Assembly: GCA_015852425.1 (NCBI GenBank)
Contig: JAAAIG010000222.1
Coordinates: forward strand, 24,072 to 47,585
Origin: Gryganskiella cystojenkinii
Taxonomy: Eukaryota; Mortierellomycota; Mortierellomycetes; Mortierellales; Mortierellaceae
Reading direction: 5' to 3'
Length of the DNA: 23,514 nucleotides
Both the position numbers and the translations under genes were made by a program. Below, one piece after another: positions 17,931 through 23,514 of this stretch. A model generated the notes under the pieces. That model was not told where the DNA came from and did no database searches. It saw nothing but the letters and a program-made list of their open reading frames with translations. Each line of letters begins with the position of its first letter. The stretch's first letter is position 1.

Positions 17931-20764
17931 CTATGGTATAGCGCGCGGAGGGACTTTATCATTCGGTCGGTAAGTATTGCCTCCGAGCGGACAGTGATCA
18001 ACGGCCCCCGAAGGATTCCCCCACCAGATTGGAAACTTGATATTATTCATCTGAAAGACGAAAAAGATGAAAACTGTCGAAATAGCCACGCCAGTATCCA
18101 TGGCAACACTCGTGATGAACGTGTAACGGGACCACCACTCAAACCGATACCGCCTCAACACAAACATAAAGATGAACCCGACAAAGATGCTGTTCGCCAG
18201 TGTATAGGGATAACCCAAAACGTTCATAACTCCAGGTGTTAACATGATCGGCCAATGGATTCGATTCAACAAGGAGCCAAAACGACCTGGCAGGACCTTA
18301 GTGCCGAGATACCACGTCACAAATGGGAGAGCCGCCCCGACCAGGAATCCATACTCGATTAATCCATACCGTCCATTACCCTGATCGCCAAAGATACCGT
18401 TCCGGAACAACCGAGTCGGACCCATTGCTCCCCAAAGAAAGGCCGTATACGCACTGGACAAGGCGGCGCTGCAGGCGCCAGGACTGACGGCACAGAGATT
18501 CGGTGTCACGGCAAGGATCCATCGGTACGTTAACAGGTTCACGATTGCTCCTACGAGACCACCAACAATCTGGGTCCAGAACATGACTCGAGGCGGGACT
18601 TTGAGGTAGTGACCGAGCTTGAGTCCCGAAAGGAATATTAGAGTCTGAGTCGCGAGATTAGCTCCATAGGATCGAAAGACGGCCGACGTCATGAGATGAC
18701 CTGGTCGGAGGTATCCGATGAGATAGGAAGCGAGAAGACTCAGGACTGGTGTCTGGTTCGTCAGAGCGGTGATGATGCCCATAGGAAGTATCAGGATGAT
18801 AATAAGAAGAAAGACCACCAAGGTCACCCACCAAGGCATGTAGTCGTATACCTCGCAGGTGATCAAGGTCAAAAGAGTCATAATCCCCAACAACATTTGG
18901 TACCACAGATCGGGTACCTCCGGATACGCACGCATCATTCGAGTATGAATATCCTCTCGTCCAAGGAGACCAGTCTTGCAGATTGGCAACACATCCGTGC
19001 CGTGGTACACGATTGTGTGTGAGATCGTTGCTGCGATCATTGCAAAGTTGAGGAAATAGGTCATGATCATCGAGAACGGCATCATCACCGGCCCCTCGGC
19101 CTGATATGCTGCCTCGTTCAGGGTCCAATCCTTGGGGTTCATGACTTGACTCACATTATATCGATGACCATCCGCTGAAAACACAGAAAGACTGGCTATT
19201 GAGAATGTCTTTGCTTCAAAGACATCGGCGTAATAACCCCAGGCGGCAGTCAAGTATGGGAACAACAGTATCCCCACCAACAAATTCGCCTGAACCCACC
19301 AGGGCGTGAGCAAAGGGTAAAAATTTGTGTTGATCGAGTTCCAGTTGAGGGAAACGGTTCCGATCCCGAGCCCCAGAGTTCCAGTCAGCTGTGAGAGCAC
19401 AAGATTGTTGGGTGCGATCCAGCAAAGGAGAGATAGGGTGCCCAGAGTCGGAAAGATATAGGTCGGCAGGAAGTTGTAGATGAAGGAGCCAAGACATATC
19501 CACCAGAAAAAACGCATGCGCGACATCCTTTTTTTCCCTTTTGTTTGATGTGGTGACTCATGTTGTTGTCCCTGTCCCTGTTGCTGTTCGATACGAGCCT
19601 CCTCCTCAGCCTCCAACAGCTCGACACTTCTTTGAGAATGCAATGAGCGAATGAGCGCGGCCACGGCCAAAGTCTGGGGCCAGATCATCTGCGCCGGTTG
19701 GACCAAGATCCGTCGTAGCCCCCCAGCGATACCGTAACCAGCCATTTGTAAGGTAATGCACAACCCAAGTCCGGCCCAAATCGGCTTTTTGGCCGAAAAT
19801 ACGACATCTTCAGTGTTCAAGATCATCATGATACCCAAGTTGCGGGCGGATGCGCATTGGACCATCGAGACAATCAAGGCATGTTCCTTGACCGAGAACG
19901 GACCCGGGTTCAGACAAAACTTGAATTCCAACCGCTTTTCATAGATCTGCTCCGGTCTTTGCCTTTGTCGTCGTGCACGTGCTGAACTTCTTTGGTATTG
20001 TTGTTGTTGCTGCTGAGCTGTTGGTCGCTTCTTTTTTTTCCACCCACCGATCCATATCCTGAATGTCCTCCGAGGCAGTATCCTGGCCAACAAGTGACCG
20101 AGGGGTAGACAGAGCAAGGCCACGACTGGGTATGCAATGGTCATCCGTCCATCTCGAAAGCTGTAGAGTTGGTTCAGGAAAGTGACTGTGGCGGAAAAGA
20201 ACAGGCCCAGGAACCACATCCGGAAAGTGTTGCAGGGCATTGTTGGATCATCCCTGTCTATCAGTGACGGTCCACAAAAGAGAAAATTTTTCTCGCTTTT
20301 TTTTTTTTTTTGTGGGCTTATTGAAGGGGAGAGACGGGGTCGTTTGCCTTCAAGGACGATAATGAAAACAAGAAGCAACGAAGGGCATAGAGAAAGCGAA
20401 ACGTGGGGAGGTGATACATATCCTTCACTGGGAAGAGAACGCTGTTTGCCTGTCATTACCCTCTGTATGGTTCTACAGAGAAGCCTAACAACCTACTGGA
20501 GACATTCGAACGAGCCTCAGGGGCGGCATCCAAGGGTTTGAGCTCTGCGTTTTGTTCATTGAGATTCGACTCTGGATTGTTGGGTAAGGGCGATTGAGAG
20601 GACTGTGGATCTGGTGGTACGAGGTGACTATTGAAATAAGATTTGATATCGACGAGAGGGATGTTGTTGCCGAGTTCGATGTCTTCTGGAGGGAGGACAA
20701 ACTCCTCACCCTCGATGGAATCCGAATGACTAGTAGACAGCGTTGAAGAACTATCCTCCTCCAT
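17931..20764 (-). CDS. Oligopeptide transporter (OPT family), 864 residues, two exons
   Basis: Proton-coupled importers of this family carry tetra- to hexapeptides, glutathione or metal chelates across the plasma membrane. Model: exon 1 20764-20497, intron 20496-20258, exon 2 20257-17931, stop TAG. Splicing gives SNVSNRDDPTMPCNTFRMW, matching the conserved stretch before TM1 of OPT proteins, which is why exon 1 is included rather than starting at ATG 20456. Family motifs: NPGPFSVKEHA near residue 207 and KVPPR (for KIPPR) near 643. Many hydrophobic segments follow, about 14-16 by eye. The acidic N-terminus (~90 residues) is cytosolic. A Lys/Gln/Arg-rich loop (~160-195) and a Gln/Glu-rich loop (~300-330) are insertions, the latter shared with the neighbouring paralogue. 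It lies head-to-tail with that paralogue, 641 bp apart. Confidence 0.92.
20258..20496 (-). other. OPT intron 1, 239 bp
   Basis: Donor CTCCA|GTAGGT and acceptor TGATAG|ACAGG. It contains a run of about 15 A (minus strand) and is longer than the other introns here. No strong branch site lies at normal distance; CACTGAT is too close to the acceptor. The boundary choice rests mainly on restoring the conserved DDPT region in phase, so the donor is less certain than the acceptor. Confidence 0.6.
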
Positions 20765-21405
20765 GTGCAGGGCAGGTATAATACGTAAAAAAAAAAATTA
20801 ATAAAGAGTCAGCTAAGAGTGGGAGTTCTAAAAGAAAATGGTGAACGCAGAATAGAGTGGATTGTGCTTTTGATTTGTAAGTCGTTATCAGTGCTGTTGA
20901 GCTGTTGGAGAATAAAAGAAAAAAAAGAGAAAGCAATGGGGTGAAAGAGAAGGAAAGAAAAGAAAAGAACAGAAATTGTCGAATATAATGAAAGAGATCG
21001 AACGCTCGAATCTTTGTTTGTTTGCGATTTGAGACGCCCTCTGGACGGAAGAGGTTCCCGAATGCTCAACAACTTTTTTTTATATTATTATTGTTGTTGT
21101 AAATAGTAGTAGTCGCGCTGTAGTTCCTTGTGCCAACCAGAAAGTGATCGGTGAGTAACAGTATCCAGTCCTCGCTAGTTTGGTGCACTCAGCCCTCTTT
21201 TTTATTACTTGCTTGCTGGAGAAGTTCCTTCAATACACAAAGAGAATAAACCCCCTACATCCTCATTTGAACACAGGTCGCTGAAGTCGTTCTCCCCTCC
21301 ATTAACAAACAAAAAAAAAAAAAAGCGAAAAGATGCAGCAACTTGGACCCGAATGATTCTATGTTCGGTTGTTTATCGATGCGATACGCGGAGTAGAAAC
21401 AGTTA
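20765..21405 (-). promoter_or_regulatory. OPT gene 1 promoter/leader and OPT gene 2 3' region
   Basis: No gene is visible here. On the minus strand a TATAAAA lies at 21083-21077 (within an A/T-rich run), about 313 bp upstream of the ATG at 20764. A pyrimidine-rich tract from about 20995 to 20915 follows it, giving a probable long leader. A 87-codon frame (21072-20809) would be an upstream ORF if transcription starts before 21072. For OPT gene 2, minus-strand AATAAA at 21206-21201 is a candidate poly(A) signal about 200 nt past its stop. Confidence 0.45.
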
Positions 21406-23514
21406 CTATAACTGACGGTAGCTTTCACTTCCGAGCGGACAATAATCTATCGAAGACGAAGACAAAGACAAGTCAGGATTTCCCCACCAGAATGGGAAAT
21501 CGACCTCTTTCATTCGGAACGCGAGAAAGATAAAGAGTGTCGACAGAGCAACACCCGTATCCATCGCCATGCTCGTAATAAATGTGTACCTGGACCACCA
21601 CTCAAACCGGTAACGCCTCAACACAAACATAAATATGAACCCGATAAAGAGACTGGTCGCAATCATGTACGGACGACTGACGGTCAACATCATCACCCCG
21701 GGTGACATGATGACTGGCCAATGAACTAGATCCAGATAGGAGCCATACCGTGCCGGCAGAATCTTCTTGTTTAGATACCAGGTCAAAACTGGGAGAGCAG
21801 CGCCGGCCAGGAAACCGAGTTGAATGAATCCGTACCCTCCAACATCCCAGCCTCCAAAGATCCGTTTTGGACCAATCGCACCCCAAATGAACGCCGAATT
21901 CTGTAGACCTGCAAATCCAGGACAGGAAAACAAATTTGCATCATCGAAACAGATATCTGGATATACAGCAAGGATCCATCGATATGTTGCGACGTTAACC
22001 ACAGCTCCAAGTAGACCGCCGACGATTTGAGTCCAAAACATGATTCGAGGTGGGACTTTGAGGTAGTGACCGAGCTTGAGACCCGAGAGGAATATCACCG
22101 CCTGGGACGCGAGATTGGCTCCGTAAGATCGAAACACGGCGGCAGTCATGAAATGACCCGGTTGAAGATATCCAATGACATAAGAGGCGAGGGTACTCAA
22201 GAACGGGGTTTGATTGGTTAGAGCTGTCACAATCCCCACCGGCAAGATCAAGACGGTAGTGAGAACAAAAGCCAACAAGCTCGCCCACCACGGCATGTAG
22301 TCGTAGACCTGACAAGTGACCAAGGTGATGATGAACATGATACCCATGAGAATTTGGTACCACAGGTCCGGAACCTCTGGGTATGCGCGCATCATCCTTG
22401 TATGAACATCTTCTCGCCCAAGGAGACCGGTCTTGAAGAGACGTCTCATGTCAGAGCCATGGTACATGACGGCATGGGAGATCGTGGCCGAAAGCACTGC
22501 AAAACTGCAAAAGTACATCGTAATGGCATAGAACGGCAACCTTACAGGTCCATATTGTTCGTACGCTTGTTCATTCAGAGTGAAGTTCTGGTAATACATG
22601 ACTCGACCAATATTGTACCGAGTGCCGTTTTCACCATACATGGCAATATAACTCGCAAGCGGGTATGACATGGTTCCAAAGACATCGGTATAATAGCCCC
22701 AGGTGGTCATCAAATATACAATCAGGAACATGCCCGCCATCATGTTGGCCTGCACCCACCACGGCGTAAGCAAAGGCATAAGGTTTGAGATAAGGGACCA
22801 GTCCAATGTGACGGTTCCGATCCCGAGTCCTTGACTTCCAGTCAGCTGGGACAGCACTAGGTTGTTGGGTGCAATCCAACAGAGAATCGACAGGGTACCC
22901 AAGGTCGGGAAAATGTAGACAGGCAAAAAGTTGTAAACGAACGAGCCCATACAGATCCACCAAAAGTACCGCATACGCGACATCCTGTTCTGTGGTTCGG
23001 TGTGGTGCGGCCGCTGTTGTTGCCCTTCTTGTCCTAGTTGTTGCCCCTCTCCCTGCTGCAGTTGCTGTTTTGCACGGTCTTCCTTCTCAGCCTCCAACAG
23101 CTCGACACTCTTTTGAGAATGCAAGGACCGAATGAGCGCCGCCAAGGCCAAGGTCTCGGGCCAGACCATCTGAGGTGGCTGGATCAAGATCCGTCGTAGC
23201 CCACCGGCCAATGCGAACCCGGCCATCTGCGAGGTGATGCACAGCCCAAGCGCCGCCCAGATTGACCTTCTGACCGAGAAGATGGACTCCTCCAAGAACA
23301 GGATCTGGGTTCCAGCATTGTCAAAGGAGAATGTGACTGAACACCGGACCATCGAGATAATCAGAGCATGTTCCTTAATCGAAAACGGACCAGGGTTCAG
23401 ACAGAACTTGTATTCGAATCGTTTCTCATAGATCTGTTCAGGCCCTTGTCTCGGTCGCCTTGATCGTCCCCGTCCTCGACCCTGTTGTTTATCTGTCGCC
23501 GACCACTTCTTTCT
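21406..23514 (-). CDS. Oligopeptide transporter (OPT family), paralogue, 5' end beyond right edge
   Basis: The frame is open from the right edge to the TAG at 21408-21406, giving 702 visible residues. An internal ATG at 23352 is not the real start, because 54 upstream codons in the same frame encode conserved sequence including CLNPGPFSIKEHALIISM. The N-terminal acidic region and first membrane segments are off-window. KVPPR is present, followed by many hydrophobic segments and the same C-terminal FVLRRYRFEWWSRYTFITS block as OPT gene 1. The loop after TM4-5 is Gln-rich (QQLQQGEGQQLGQEGQQQ). Close similarity throughout marks a tandem duplication. Differences concentrate in external loops and the C-terminal tail, which here adds a Ser-rich insert. 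No intron is seen in the visible part. Substrate unknown. Confidence 0.94.
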   Translation of the reverse strand, partial: RKKWSATDKQQGRGRGRSRRPRQGPEQIYEKRFEYKFCLNPGPFSIKEHALIISMVRCSVTFSFDNAGTQILFLEESIFSVRRSIWAALGLCITSQMAGFALAGGLRRILIQPPQMVWPETLALAALIRSLHSQKSVELLEAEKEDRAKQQLQQGEGQQLGQEGQQQRPHHTEPQNRMSRMRYFWWICMGSFVYNFLPVYIFPTLGTLSILCWIAPNNLVLSQLTGSQGLGIGTVTLDWSLISNLMPLLTPWWVQANMMAGMFLIVYLMTTWGYYTDVFGTMSYPLASYIAMYGENGTRYNIGRVMYYQNFTLNEQAYEQYGPVRLPFYAITMYFCSFAVLSATISHAVMYHGSDMRRLFKTGLLGREDVHTRMMRAYPEVPDLWYQILMGIMFIITLVTCQVYDYMPWWASLLAFVLTTVLILPVGIVTALTNQTPFLSTLASYVIGYLQPGHFMTAAVFRSYGANLASQAVIFLSGLKLGHYLKVPPRIMFWTQIVGGLLGAVVNVATYRWILAVYPDICFDDANLFSCPGFAGLQNSAFIWGAIGPKRIFGGWDVGGYGFIQLGFLAGAALPVLTWYLNKKILPARYGSYLDLVHWPVIMSPGVMMLTVSRPYMIATSLFIGFIFMFVLRRYRFEWWSRYTFITSMAMDTGVALSTLFIFLAFRMKEVDFPFWWGNPDLSLSSSSIDYCPLGSESYRQL

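Noticed and set aside
17829..18242. Plus-strand frame of 137 codons at the 3' end of OPT gene 1
   Set aside because: It starts at GTG and most of its length is antisense to the conserved OPT C-terminus; no domain seen.
20258..20456. Alternative OPT gene 1 start at ATG 20456 giving an 841-residue protein
   Set aside because: The first ~65 residues would be translated intron sequence including a poly-Lys run from the A-tract. Splicing from the exon at 20764 restores the conserved pre-TM1 region instead.

Overview
The window looks like nuclear DNA of a fungus, most likely an early-diverging lineage such as Mortierellaceae (inference, not proven). Genes are compact and split by short GT-AG introns of mostly 87-167 bp with CTAAC/CTGAC-like branch sites. 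Intergenic spaces are short and rich in A/T and pyrimidine tracts. The proteins have fungal architectures: a long NBAS-type Sec39 protein, Gcn1, OPT-family transporters and a secreted berberine-bridge-like oxidase. No prokaryotic operon structure, CRISPR array, tRNA or rRNA gene was seen.

Layout, left to right. (1) 1-3901, minus: the N-terminal ~1,269 residues of an NBAS/Sec39 homologue, a Golgi-to-ER tethering subunit, cut by the left edge. It has one intron and a TATA box close to its start. (2) 3902-5534: intergenic. It holds a 12-bp-arm hairpin carrying AATAAA on both strands, a short relic resembling a syntaxin SNARE motif (minus), an unrecognised decayed coding-like stretch (plus), and the poly-A and pyrimidine-rich leader of the next gene. 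(3) 5535-14407, plus: a complete GCN1 gene with 8 exons and 2,692 residues, the Gcn2 co-activator of the amino-acid starvation response. (4) 14901-15209, minus: a possible small secreted protein. (5) 15551-15638: a 22-bp tandem repeat in a divergent promoter region. (6) 16086-17591, plus: a complete single-exon secreted FAD oxidase with both covalent flavin attachment residues. (7) 17687-17813: an imperfect palindrome with 7-bp direct flanks and mirrored poly(A) signals between convergent genes. (8) 17931-20764 and 21406-23514, minus: two tandem paralogous oligopeptide transporters, the second cut by the right edge.

How the genes relate. GCN1 and the OPT transporters both touch nitrogen and amino-acid economy, and NBAS and the syntaxin relic both touch SNARE-dependent traffic. 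I see no evidence that either pairing is more than coincidence. The only clear local evolutionary event is the tandem OPT duplication. I found no convincing undescribed multi-gene system. The items most worth a second look are the palindromic poly(A)-signal elements, the SNARE relic and the decayed gene near 4.4-5.1 kb, and the small secreted protein.
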